Part shown: positions 1-10,544 of the stretch, piece after piece
Numbering within the stretch: the first letter of the stretch is position 1
Layout: each line of letters begins with the position of its first letter
NCBI GenBank assembly: GCA_964017045.1
Contig: OZ024796.1
Location: 25,979,010 to 26,043,009, forward strand
From: Omphiscola glabra
Lineage: Eukaryota; Mollusca; Gastropoda; Lymnaeidae
Length of the DNA: 64,000 nt
Direction: 5' to 3'
Notes under the pieces: model-generated
The model's database searches: none
What the model was told of the DNA's origin: nothing
The model's input: the letters and a program-made list of their open reading frames with translations, nothing else
Program-made: the position numbers and the translations under genes

Positions 1-510
1 CATTCTCTTTCAATACCATTCTCTTTCAATACCATTCTCTTTCAATACCATTCTCTTTCAATACCATTCTCTTTCAATACCATTCTCTTTCAATACCATT
101 CTCTTTCAATACCATTCTCTTTCAATACCATTCTCTTCCAGTACCATTCTCTTTCAATACCATTCTCTTTCAATACCATTCTCTTCCAGTACCATTCTCT
201 TTCAATACCATTCTCTTTCAATACCATTCTCTTTCAATACCATTCTCTTTCAATACCATTCTCTTTCAATACCATTCTCTTCCAGTACCATTCTCTTTCA
301 ATACCATTCTCTTTCAATACCATTCTCTTTCAATACCATTCTCTTTCAATACCATTCTCTTCCAATACCATTCTCTTCCAGTACCATTCTCTTCCAATAC
401 CATTCTCTTTCAATACCATTCTCTTTCAATACCATTCTCTTCCAATACCATTCTCTTTCAATACCACTCTCTTCCAATACCATTCTCTTCCAGTACCATT
501 CTCTTCCATT
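1..510. repeat. 16-bp minisatellite (array runs off the left edge)
   Basis: About 32 head-to-tail copies of CATTCTCTTTCAATAC. A recurrent variant has CTTCCAG in place of CTTTCAA, and the variants are interspersed rather than sorted. The array begins at base 1, so its true left end is outside the window. No coding potential is apparent. Confidence 0.97.
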
Positions 511-1160
511 CCAAATCTCCCCTTGACCAATGTTAAAAAAAGCAACGCAGCAATAATTGCCCTAGAACGTAATCAACATGACTGTTAATTATGCTCGGCA
601 ATTAGGCCAACGGTATATAACATCCCCACATACAACACAAGACCCTAGGCAAGCCAATGTCGTTAGTCACCAGGCTGACATTTGTAAATTGTGGGTTGCA
701 ACATTGAGCAATTAAAGGCCCGTACATTCACTCCCGGCACACAAGCAAGCAAATCTCCTGGCTTTGGGACTTTTGGTCTCCGAGTCCGGCGACCAACTCA
801 CCCTTATCGCTTCCATTCCCCGTCATTTATTCAACAGACTTTCTCGTTTTCTCTCTCCCCCTTTCTTTCACTGTGGCTCGTTTAGCTGTCTCCCATGTGG
901 ACGCTTTCCCAGAGGTTTTTCACTGCAGCGGTTCTTGGTGCTTGTCTCGTCAAGTATCCAAACCACTCTTGAGATAACAGGAAGTCACTCAACCAGATGA
1001 GGGCCCAATCATATCCATTTCAGCTCCGTCATTATTATATCTCTATTTCTGAGGGCCTCCCCCTTCCCAAATCCACTCATAAGGAAATGAATTACTGGCG
1101 GCAGCAATGCAAAAAGTGCTTGACGAAAGTTTGTTCCCGACTCTTCAAGCCAACGGCCTC
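511..1160. other. unique sequence, no gene recognised
   Basis: Mixed-composition DNA between two tandem-repeat regions. The short open frames here (for example 691-885 and 764-1000) overlap one another, resemble no family I know and lack convincing splice context. I see no RNA gene or mobile element. Confidence 0.4.
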
Positions 1161-1161
1161 T

Positions 1162-1415
1162 ACCGTGAGCCATCAACTCCTAATGCGAGTCAATGACTCA
1201 TATATTTGACCAATGTCGACTACTGTGAGTCAATGACTCTCCGACTTTTGACCAACAACTGCTACTGTGAGTCATCAATTCCTACTGCGTGTCAATGACT
1301 CATGCATTTGACTCACGTCGACTACTGTGAGTCAATGACTCTCCGACTTTTGACCAACGCCCGCTACTGTGAGTCAATGACTTTTACTCTAGACCAACTT
1401 ATGCTACTGTGAGTC
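1162..1415. repeat. degenerate minisatellite rich in TGAGTCA/TGACTC motifs
   Basis: Diverged repeats alternate 'ctactgtgagtcaatgactc' with 'gacttttgaccaac'-type spacers. The element GAGTCAATGACTC recurs. It is a 13-base palindrome with 6-base arms, and its TGAGTCA half matches the AP-1 consensus. Copies have diverged more than in neighbouring arrays, so this looks like an old repeat. Confidence 0.8.
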
Positions 1416-1464
1416 AGTGATTCCAAACTTTGTGTCAACGTCTGCTACCGCAAGTAAACGGGTG

Positions 1465-2140
1465 CAATTCTTAGTCAACGGATCTATTAAGACACGATAA
1501 CTCTCTGGTTCAGCTCTTCAAACCTTGTCTGGAGCCTAAGTGAATGAAAACTTTCTTGAGAAATATCATGTTGCGTCCTGACCACAGACATGTTCCAAGA
1601 GCAGTATCCGGTCAGCAAAGCCTGAGAATTCTGTAGAAATATATTATTCTTTTCCCAAAAACTTTTAAAATGTAATTTCAGTTGTTTTTTTTAAAAACTC
1701 CTTTATTCAATTAATCCTATCCATGTTTAATGTTTCATCAACGTTTCTATGTATATTTTGGAGATTTGATTCTTTGAATCAGTCAACATGCCCTCGAGAT
1801 GTCTATCCGCATGCAAACCAAGGGAAACGACATTTTAACTGGTTAGAAAAGGCGTCGAATTAACATTTTATTACAAAAAAAGGAGAGACGGTTTTTTACT
1901 GGATGGTTACCAAAATCTAGTACTGCAGTCTGAAAAGGTTTAATTTATAAGCCTACTTAAATGACACATAAGATAACATGTTAAAATCTTTAAAATATTT
2001 TAATTAAGCAACCGAAAGAAGGCCTAAATTTAATTTAGAACCGTCGCTCAATCGTATTGGCATTGCGTACAACAATGAAATATCCCATCCGGTTACCTTA
2101 TATGGGTACAAATTTCACTTCTTTTTTGGCACAGGGGAAC
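1465..2140. other. AT-rich unique sequence, no gene recognised
   Basis: No open frame of useful length, no terminal inverted repeats and no RNA-gene signature were seen in this stretch. Confidence 0.35.
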
Positions 2141-2146
2141 GGGACC

Positions 2147-2281
2147 TCTCCTGGCCGAGTGGATCAAACCCTCCAACCTCCTTATTGATTGGCCGGGTCC
2201 GATATTTGCATCGCGCTCCCCTCCGGTTGCCATGGCAACTCTGCCTTGGGACCGAAGCTAACCAAATATTCGGCCAGGAGA
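2147..2281. promoter_or_regulatory. GC-rich island with RFX X-box inside a 12-bp inverted repeat
   Basis: TCTCCTGGCCGA at 2147-2158 is perfectly inverted as TCGGCCAGGAGA at 2270-2281. Between them, 2226-2239 reads GTTGCCATGGCAAC, a perfect palindrome identical to the ideal RFX-factor X-box. The segment is GC-rich in an AT-rich setting. A promoter or enhancer role is inference; no transcript start can be placed. The poly-G run at about 2355-2372 follows. Confidence 0.45.
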
Positions 2282-2490
2282 CAAACACTCGGTGTGACTG
2301 GCTGAAATATTGATGCAGTCAAATAGCAGTCATATCAAAACACCCGATGGTTGCGGGGGGGGGGGGGGGGGGTGTCGGATATGAGTTCAGGCCAGGATAT
2401 CTTTATCTTTTGGATATTTCAGTTGTGGGACAGCCTCCGATAATTTTGGCCAGAGTGGGGAATCCTTAACCTATATACCTAAGAGTAGTG

Positions 2491-3171
2491 CAACGATAAC
2501 GATAACATACAATCACAATTAGCAACGATAACATACACTCACAATGAGCAACGATACATACACTGACAATGGGCAACGATAACATACACTCACAATGGGC
2601 AACGATAACATACACTCACAATGAGCAACGATAACATACACTCACAATGAGCAACGATAACATACACTCACAATAAGCAACGATAACATACACTCACAAT
2701 GGGCAACGATAACATACACTCACAATGGGCAACGATAACATACACTCACAATGAGCAACGATAACATACACTCACAATGGGCAACGATAACATACACTCA
2801 CAATGAGCAACGATAACATACACCCACAATGGGCAACGATAACATACACTCACAGTGAGCAACGATAACATAGACTCACAATGAGCAACGATAACATACA
2901 CTCACAATGGGCAATGATAACATACACTCCCAATCGGCAACGATAACATACACTCACAATGGGCAACGATAACATACACTCACAATGAGCAACGATAACA
3001 TACACTCACAATGAGCAACAATAACATACACTCACAATGAGCAACGATAACATACACTCACAATGGGCAACGATAATATACACTCACAATGAGCAACGAT
3101 AACATACACTCACAATGGGCAACGATAACATACACTCACAATGAGCAACGATAACATACACTCACAATGAC
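2491..3171. repeat. 26-bp minisatellite
   Basis: About 26 copies of AACGATAACATACACTCACAATGAGC. They differ mainly by a/g at one site (atgagc versus atgggc), giving two interleaved monomer types. Copies are nearly identical, which suggests recent expansion or homogenisation. Confidence 0.96.
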
Positions 3172-3260
3172 ATATACAGTAGTAAATAATACTGATGTAT
3201 CATCACATTGATTTAAAATCGCAGATCAAATAACATTTAGATAAAATGGCATTCGGATAC

Positions 3261-5752
3261 GTTAAGTCTGTATTGGAGTGCATGTTAAGTCTTGACTAGA
3301 GTGCATGTTAAGTCTGGACTAGAGTGCATGTTAAGTCTGGACTAGAGTGCATGTTAAGTCTGTATTGGAGTGCAGGTTAAGTCTGTATTGGAGTGCAGGT
3401 TAAGTCTGTATTGGAGTGCAGGTTAAGTCTGTACTGGAGTGCAGGTTAAGTCTGTACTGGAGTGCAGGTTAAGTCTGTACTGGAGTGCAGGTTAAGTCTG
3501 TATTGGAGTGCAGGTTAAGTCTGTATTGGAGTGCAGGTTAAGTCTGTACTGGAGTGCAGGTTAAGTCTGTACTGGAGTGCAGGTTAAGTCTGTACTGGAG
3601 TGCAGGTTAAGTCTGGACTAGAGTGCAGGTTAAGTCTGGACTAGAGTGCAGGTTAAGTCTGTATTGGAGTGCAGGTTAAGTCTGTACTGGAGTGCAGGTT
3701 AAGTCTGTATTGGAGTGCAGGTTAAGTCTGGACTAGAGTGCATGTTAAGTCTGGACTAGAGTGCATGTTAAGTCTGGACTAGAGTGCATGTTAAGTCTGG
3801 ACTAGAGTGCATGTTAAGTCTGGACTAGAGTGCATGTTAAGTCTGGACTAGAGTGCATGTTAAGTCTGGACTAGAGTGCATGTTAAGTCTTGACTAGAGT
3901 GCATGTTAAGTCTGGACTAGAGTGCATGTTAAGTCTGGACTAGAGTGCATGTTAAGTCTGTACTAGAGTGCATGTTAAGTCTGTACTGGAGTGCAGGTTA
4001 AGTCTGTACTGGAGTGCAGGTTAAGTCTGGACTAGAGTGCAGGTTAAGTCTGTACTGGAGTGCAGGTTAAGTCTGTATTGGAGTGCAGGTTAAGTCTGTA
4101 CTGGAGTGCATGTTAAGTCTGTATTGGAGTGCAGGTTAAGTCTGTACTGGAATGCAGGTTAAGTCTGGACTAGAGTGCAGGTTAAGTCTGGACTAGAGTG
4201 CAGGTTAAGTCTGTATTGGAGTGCAGGTTAAGTCTGTACTGGAGTGCATGTTAAGTCTGTATTGGAGTGCAGGTTAAGTCTGTACTGGAGTGCAGGTTAA
4301 GTCTGGACTAGAGTGCAGGTTAAGTCTGTATTGGAGTGCAGGTTAAGTCTGTACTGGAGTGCATGTTAAGTCTGTATTGGAGTGCAGGTTAAGTCTGTAT
4401 TGGAGTGCAGGTTAAGTCTGTACTGGAGTGCAGGTTAAGTCTGTACTGGAGTGCAGGTTAAGTCTGTACTGGAGTGCAGGTTAAGTCTGTATTGGAGTGC
4501 AGGTTAAGTCTGTATTGGAGTGCAGGTTAAGTCTGTACTGGAGTGCAGGTTAAGTCTGTACTGGAGTGCAGGTTAAGTCTGTACTGGAGTGCAGGTTAAG
4601 TCTGGACTAGAGTGCAGGTTAAGTCTGGACTAGAGTGCAGGTTAAGTCTGTATTGGAGTGCAGGTTAAGTCTGTACTGGAGTGCAGGTTAAGTCTGTATT
4701 GGAGTGCAGGTTAAGTCTGGACTAGAGTGCATGTTAAGTCTGGACTAGAGTGCATGTTAAGTCTGGACTAGAGTGCATGTTAAGTCTGGACTAGAGTGCA
4801 TGTTAAGTCTGGACTAGAGTGCATGTTAAGTCTGGACTAGAGTGCATGTTAAGTCTTGACTAGAGTGCATGTTAAGTCTGGACTAGAGTGCATGTTAAGT
4901 CTGGACTAGAGTGCATGTTAAGTCTGTACTAGAGTGCATGTTAAGTCTGTACTGGAGTGCAGGTTAAGTCTGTACTGGAGTGCAGGTTAAGTCTGGACTA
5001 GAGTGCAGGTTAAGTCTGTACTGGAGTGCAGGTTAAGTCTGTATTGGAGTGCAGGTTAAGTCTGTACTGGAGTGCATGTTAAGTCTGTATTGGAGTGCAG
5101 GTTAAGTCTGTACTGGAGTGCAGGTTAAGTCTGGACTAGAGTGCAGGTTAAGTCTGGACTAGAGTGCAGGTTAAGTCTGTATTGGAGTGCAGGTTAAGTC
5201 TGTACTGGAGTGCATGTTAAGTCTGTATTGGAGTGCAGGTTAAGTCTGTACTGGAGTGCAGGTTAAGTCTGGACTAGAGTGCAGGTTAAGTCTGTATTGG
5301 AGTGCAGGTTAAGTCTGGACTAGAGTGCAGGTTAAGTCTGGACTAGAGTGCAGGTTAAGTCTGTACTGGAGTGCAGGTTAAGTCTGTATTGGAATGCAGG
5401 TTAAGTCTGTACTGGAGTGCAGGTTAAGTCTGGACTAGAGTGCAGGTTAAATCTGGACTAGAGTGCAGGTTAAGTCTGTACTGGAGTGCAGGGTAATTCT
5501 GGACGAGAGTACAGGTTAAGAACTGTACTGGCGTGCAGGTTAAGTCGTTACTAGAATGCAGGTTAAGTCTATACTAGAGTACAGATTAAGAACTGTACTG
5601 GAGTGCAGGTTAAGTTTGTACTAGAGTGCAGGCTAAATCTGGACTAGAGTACAGGTAAAGTCCAAACTAGATTGCAGGTTAAGTCTGTACTAGAGTGCAT
5701 GTTAAGTATGGACTAGGGTGCAGGTTAAGGCTTTACTAGAGTGCAGGTTAAG
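3261..5752. repeat. 23-bp satellite array, about 108 copies, with a higher-order duplication
   Basis: The unit is GTTAAGTCTGTATTGGAGTGCAG. Monomer classes differ at a central block (gtattgg, gtactgg, ggactag) and at gcagg versus gcatg. The order of classes from about 3430 to 4320 recurs from about 4420 to 5290, offset by 989 bp (43 units) at the left and 966 bp (42 units) further right. The final 250 bp are strongly diverged, as expected at an array edge. Confidence 0.97.
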
Positions 5753-5813
5753 AGCCGCCTGCCAATCGCACTCGGCAAACAAAAATAGAGAAAAAAATGT
5801 AAGTCAAAATTAA

Positions 5814-5971
5814 TACAATACGAATATGAGTTTATATTTGGCTTGTGTTAGACACAACTATTAATGACAATACGAATATGAGTTTATATTTGGGTTGTGT
5901 TAGACACAACTATCAATGACAATACGAATATGAGTTTATATTTGGGTTGTGTTAGACACAACTATCAATGA
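5814..5971. repeat. three 52-bp direct repeats with an internal hairpin
   Basis: The segment starting 'caatacgaatatgag' recurs at exact 52-bp spacing (anchor at 5821, 5873, 5925). Each copy contains TTGTGTTAGACACAA, a 6-bp stem with a 3-nt loop. Copies two and three are essentially identical; the first differs at two sites. Confidence 0.9.
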
Positions 5972-6439
5972 CAACGTGAAAGCCAGTATGCACCAAAATT
6001 AATAGTACTGAACAGTACTGAAACTCCCGCATCTTGGACGCGTACGTTGATGGAGGATAAAAAATAAATAAAAAGGCAACGGGACGTGTCCATGTCATAT
6101 ACATTTTTAAGAACACGTGATATTTAAATAATTTTTAACAGAATGTATATAAGTCCCACCATGTTGCGCATGTCACTTATGCCCTTAAATGACTAGCCGG
6201 TTATTTTCTTTTCCCAGAACCTCAAATTGACCGTTGCTGGTATAGACCCCACACGCCATCCCCAACTCCAACTTACCATGTCAATTGACTCACCGAGAAC
6301 ATCTTCACCGAGACTCCACTGTATCTCCTCTCCCTCTGTCACCCCACGCACAATTCATTAGGTCAAAGCAACTTTAATCACTTCAGCTTTAATTTATACC
6401 TTGAAATTATTGATATATGTAACAGTCATGGGGTTTAGA

Positions 6440-6651
6440 ACAGTCCAGTATTGATAAAACCACCGTGTGTCCCAGGATTAACAGACGAAATGCCACCATT
6501 AGAACTATCCAGCATTGATGAAACCACCGAGTGTGTCCCAGGATTAACAGACGAAATGCCACCATTAGAACTATCCAGCATTGATGAAACCACCGAGGGT
6601 GTCCCAGGATTAACAGACACAATGCCACCACTAGAACTATCGAGTATTATA
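6440..6651. repeat. three 66-bp direct repeats, open in frame
   Basis: The anchor 'cccaggattaacag' occurs at 6471, 6537 and 6603. The period of 66 equals 22 codons, so open frames pass through on both strands. Neither frame has similarity to a protein I recognise, and no splice or start context supports coding. Treated as a tandem repeat, not a gene. Confidence 0.88.
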
Positions 6652-6824
6652 TAAACATAATAATACAGAACGCAATAGTTAGGAACAAGTGTAACAACAA
6701 CAACAAAAAGTCAAAGTGACTAGACGGCCTTGCGCTCAGTGATTAAAATATTTGTATCAGACGAGGCTCGTTTTATAACTGAAGTTTGCTGGATGATATT
6801 TTGAATGTCCCCATTGCATTACTC

Positions 6825-7885
6825 AGTAGAAGCGTAGCCATCATTGAAATCAGTAGAAGCGTAGCCATCATTGAAATCAGTAGAAGCGTAGCCACATTGA
6901 AATCAGTAGAAGCGTAGCCATCATTGAAATCAGTAGAAGCGTAGCCACATTGAAATCAGTAGAAGCGTAGCCCTCATTGAAATCAGTAGAAGCGTAGCCA
7001 CATTGAAATCAGTAGAAGCGTAGCCATCATTGAAGTCAGTAGAAGCGTAGCCACATTGAAATCAGTAGAAGCGTAGCCATCATTGAAATCAGTAGAAGCG
7101 TAGCCACATTGAAATCAGTAGAAGCGTAGCCCTCATTGAAATCAGTAGAAGCGTAGCCACATTGAAATCAGTAGAAGCGTAGCCATCATTGAAGTCAGTA
7201 GAAGCGTAGCCATCATTGAAATCAGTAGAAGCGTAGCCACATTGAAATCAGTAGAAGCGTAGCCATCATTGAAATCAGTAGAAGCGTAGCCATCATTGAA
7301 ATCAGTAGAAGCGTAGCCATCATTGAAATCAGTAGAAGCGTAGCCACATTAAAATCAGTAGAAGCGTAGCCATCATTGAAATCAGTAGAAGCGTAGCCAC
7401 ATTGAAATCAGTAGAAGCGTAGCCACATTGAAATCAGTAGAAGCGTAGCCATCATTGAAATCAGTAGAAGCGTAGCCACATTGAAGTCAGTAGAAGCGTA
7501 GCCCTCATGGAAATCAGTAGAAGCGTAGCCACATTGAAATCAGTAGAAGCGTAGCCACATTGAAGTCAGTAGAAGCGTAGCCATCATTGAAATCAGTAGA
7601 AGCGTAGCCACATTGAAATCAGTAGAAGCGTAGCCATCATTGAAATCAGTAGAAGCGTAGCCACATTGAAATCAGTAGAAGCGTAGCCATCATTGAAATC
7701 AGTAGCAGCGTAGCCATCATTGAAATCAGTAGCAGCGTAGCCATAATTGAAATCAGTGGCAGCGTAGCCATCAATGAAATCAGTAGCAGCGTAGCCATCA
7801 TTGAAATCAGAAGAGTATCCATCATTGAAATCAGTGGCAGCGTAGCCATCATTGAAATCAGTAGAAGCGCAGCCATCATTGAAAT
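6825..7885. repeat. 27/24-bp minisatellite, about 40 copies
   Basis: Unit 'agtagaagcgtagccatcattgaaatc' in two lengths: 27 bp, and 24 bp lacking one 'tca'. Both lengths are multiples of three. At the right end the array drifts to 'agtagcagcg' and 'agtggcagcg' variants. The minus strand reads as FNDGYAATD-like nonapeptides for a short distance, but stops interrupt it, so a protein is not supported. Confidence 0.95.
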
Positions 7886-7909
7886 TATTATTTTCAATAG
7901 TAGAAAACG

Positions 7910-8180
7910 AAAGAAAAAAAAAAAAGGGGGGGGGGGAAGAAACGAATTTCCTGAAAATGCAAATCATTTTTCGTCATTCTAGTGATTACAAACCTTGTCA
8001 AGATGGCGGCATAGACAGAGAGTTATGGAAGCGGTACCTTTTAAAATGTATTTTAGGCAACATGTTATGGCGATGTCGTACTATCGACAACCTAATGACA
8101 AACCAAAGAGCTCTCGTCTATGAAATAGTTTAACAGAAAGTCTACTGCTTAACTCCCCCCCGCCCCCACCCCCACCCCCC
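7910..8180. other. homopolymer-rich spacer
   Basis: Contains an A-run followed by a G-run near 7915-7936 and a C-rich stretch near 8154-8181. No gene or element boundary is seen. Confidence 0.5.
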
Positions 8181-8210
8181 AAATCCAGAAACGCACAAAT
8201 GAATCAGATC

Positions 8211-8740
8211 AAAGTGAGTGAAAGTTATTCCACATCCAGACAACACTGTAACGAGCCCCCTGGAACAGTCCTCGCCTATATCCCGTAAGAGGTGCCAAAA
8301 TTATCTGCAACATCTACGATGGCATGACATTCAGGTTGTCTTCGGCGTCATCCCCCAAACTTCTTAGAACTTGGTATAGATATTACATGTAAGTATTCTG
8401 TCACTTTTAGACTCTGTTATCGACGCTGACTTCTCATTGGATTGGTCTGCCAAAGCGTGCGTCTAATAGTTAACATTGTATGGTTTGGGGGTTGCAGATC
8501 TAGTTGGTATATTTGCATGACAAGTTTAAAGGAAATATCGACTACATATTTAAAAAAAAATCCTAAATAAAGCTAGACGGGCAAATTTATCAGATGGAAA
8601 TGAGTGAAAGTCATTCCACTACACGATAACACTGGAAGGATATCTCATAGAAGAGGTGTCAAAGTTGTCTGGCACTGCGAACATGACATGACTCTCGGGG
8701 TGTCTTGTGTCTCGTCATCGACTGGCTTAGATCTCTGGCG
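8211..8740. repeat. diverged direct duplication of about 120 bp
   Basis: The segment at about 8211-8345 ('agtgaaagttattccac', then 'gtaagaggtgccaaa', then 'catgacattcaggttgtctt') is matched at about 8602-8725 ('agtgaaagtcattccac', 'agaagaggtgtcaaa', 'catgactctcggggtgtctt'). The spacing is about 390 bp. Copies are clearly diverged and no coding role is evident. Confidence 0.65.
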
Positions 8741-8787
8741 AAAAATTTTGTTTCGTCTAGGACAGAGGTATCAAACTCAATCGCTCG

Positions 8788-9010
8788 GCGGGCCAAAACT
8801 CAAATCACATGTAAGGTTGCGGGCCAAAACTCAAATCACACGTAAGGTTGCGGGCCAAAACTCAAATCACATGTAAGCTTGCGGGCCAAAACTCAAATCA
8901 CATGTAAGGTTGCGGGCCAAACCTCAAATCACATGTAAGGTTGTGGGACAAAACGCAAATCACATGTAATGTTGCGGGCTAAAACTTAAATCACATGTAA
9001 GGTTGCGGGA
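8788..9010. repeat. 31-bp minisatellite inside the hAT left end
   Basis: About seven copies of a unit beginning GCGGGCCAAAACTCAAATC and ending with a catgtaaggtt-like segment. The first copy continues directly from the subterminal sequence of the hAT element, so the array probably arose by expansion of transposon DNA. Confidence 0.9.
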
Positions 9011-9242
9011 CGAACAGGATAAACATTCAATAAACGGAAAAATTAATCCTTTTTTAAAAAAAAAACAACATTTATATAAGTTTTAATAATTAAAAATCAT
9101 TGGCATACCCATATTCGTTATTTAGCCAATTTGTCAGAGCTGGATGTTTGGCACATTTTCTTTGCCACAAAAACAAGTAGGATCGTTTATGTTGGGAGTA
9201 ACGTTCTGTGTCATTGAGATTCTCATGATGAACTGCAAGTGT

Positions 9243-9710
9243 TCACCAGTGAGACGACTCCTGTGTGATGTTCGGTGTCGTTGAGATTCTCACGTTTGAC
9301 TGCAAGTGTTCACCAGTGAGACGACTCCTGTGTGATGTTTTGTTAATCTTCATCACAGAAAACTGCTGCTCACACATATCAGAGCTAACCAACTTGCTCA
9401 AGGCTCGAGCCGCATGTAGACGAGGCTGGGGCATCTCTTCAGGAATGAAACGAGTAAACTGTGCAGGCCCAGCTGTGTCGTACTTTGCCTTTAGTGCCCC
9501 ATTACACTGCAGCTCTATTAGCTCCATCTGAAAATTTATAGGTGGAGTTTCCACGTCTATGACTAATGGGTTACAGGACAGCTCGAAATTACATGTCTGT
9601 GCTTCAAAGTCCCTAAAGCGCCGTGCGAACTCGGTGCGAAGTAAGCTAAGTTTCTCAGCAAAGTGTGCATTGGGAAACACCATGGCGTTGACTTCGATAT
9701 GATTGTACGC
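9243..9710 (-). pseudogene. hAT transposase C-terminal fragment (Charlie/Buster/GTF2IRD2-like)
   Basis: The minus-strand reading contains FRDFEAQ, then CNFELSCNPLVIDVE, FQMELIELQCN, LKAKYD, QFTRFIPEEMPQ, and CEQQFSVMKINKTSHRSRLT. This is the typical order of the dimerisation region of vertebrate and invertebrate hAT transposases related to Charlie and GTF2IRD2 proteins. The N-terminal catalytic region is absent. A 66-bp in-frame tandem duplication near the 3' end (anchor 'gttcaccagtgag' at 9241 and 9307) repeats the RSRLTGEHL segment. It lies wholly inside the element at 8763-9788. A non-functional relic is the simplest reading. Confidence 0.88.
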
Positions 9711-10280
9711 CGGTCAAGACCTCGCGGGCCTGATACAATTGTTCGGCGGGCCGGATGTGGGCCGCGGGCCTTGAGTTTGATAAATGTGTTCTAGGACATT
9801 CTATTATATACAAACATTTTTTTTTCAAAAGAAGTAACACTTTCTTTATTCTTGACTTAATTTTAATAAAGTACCAAAAAAATGGTCCTGTATTATTTCC
9901 CTTTAAGTTGAAACTGTCCCATATTTCTTTTATTTACTACTTCTATGAGAGTTATATGGATATGTACATCAGTAAATTTCATACGTACATTTTTGTACAG
10001 AGACGTCAGGTGACTCGGACCATTAGACATAAATCAAGCCGCCTAGCAGACCGGAAGTCAAATCATGTGCTTTTCCTCGAACTTACAGTTAAGAAAGACA
10101 AAGATTAAGTTGGACATCTCGGTGTAAGCGCTGATAATGGACAAGGGTTTACCCGCAGCGTCTGTCCAGCCACTGACCATGCTGCAGCTTTATCGCACTG
10201 CCGCAACGCCTGACAAAACGGGATCAGCTGCTCAAGGAAAAAGTGACAGCGATCTACATGAAATCTGTCGAGTCTCGTTC

Positions 10281-10541
10281 ATACCTTTTCAAACATACGT
10301 AGTATTGTACCATTTTGAAGACTCCACACCTTTTCAAACATACGTAGCATTGTACCATTTTGAAGGCTCCATACCTTTTCAAACATACGTAGTATTGTAC
10401 CATTTTGAAGCCTCCATACCTTTTCAAACATACGTAGCATTGTACCATTTTGAAGGCTCCATACCTTTTCAAACATATGTATCATTGTACCATTTTGAAG
10501 GCTCCATACCTTTTCAAACATACGTAGTATTGTACCATTTT
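10281..10541. repeat. 45-bp minisatellite, six copies, open in several frames
   Basis: The unit starts ATACCTTTTCAAACATACG and has a 45-bp period. Because 45 is divisible by three, one plus-strand frame (10137-10622) and two minus-strand frames stay open across it. The plus frame would encode 15-residue repeats of the form PFQTYVxLYHFExSI. Differences between copies change amino acids freely and no flanking domain is recognised, so I annotate a repeat rather than a gene. Confidence 0.88.
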
Positions 10542-10544
10542 AAA

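Larger units (their letters stand above)
8763..9788 (-). mobile_element. hAT DNA transposon, internally deleted, with TIRs and 8-bp target duplication
   Basis: The left end starts CAGAGGTATCAAACTCAA and the right end is the inverse of CACATTTATCAAACTCAA (14 of 18 match). The 8 bp flanking each side are gtctagga (8755-8762) and ttctagga (9789-9796), a one-mismatch duplication with central TA. The minus strand carries the C-terminal part of a hAT transposase. Only about 1 kb remains, so most of the transposase is missing. The left subterminal region has expanded into a 31-bp minisatellite. Confidence 0.88.

Noticed and set aside
1..510. Possible CRISPR-like or telomeric array
   Set aside because: Direct 16-bp tandem copies without spacers, not a telomere motif, and the host is a eukaryote.
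2147..2165. Box-A-like CTGGCCGAGTGGAT as the start of a second SINE or tRNA gene
   Set aside because: No box B follows at a proper distance and no tRNA fold is possible; the motif forms part of the 12-bp inverted repeat instead.
6451..6654. Open frame with repeats of the form PPLELSSIDETTE
   Set aside because: Product of a 66-bp tandem repeat that is open on both strands; no homology or splice evidence.
7593..7967. Minus-strand open frame of FNDGYAATD repeats as a repetitive protein
   Set aside because: It is the 27-bp minisatellite read in frame; the frame closes after a dozen units, other frames are equally open, and no signal peptide or flanking domain exists.
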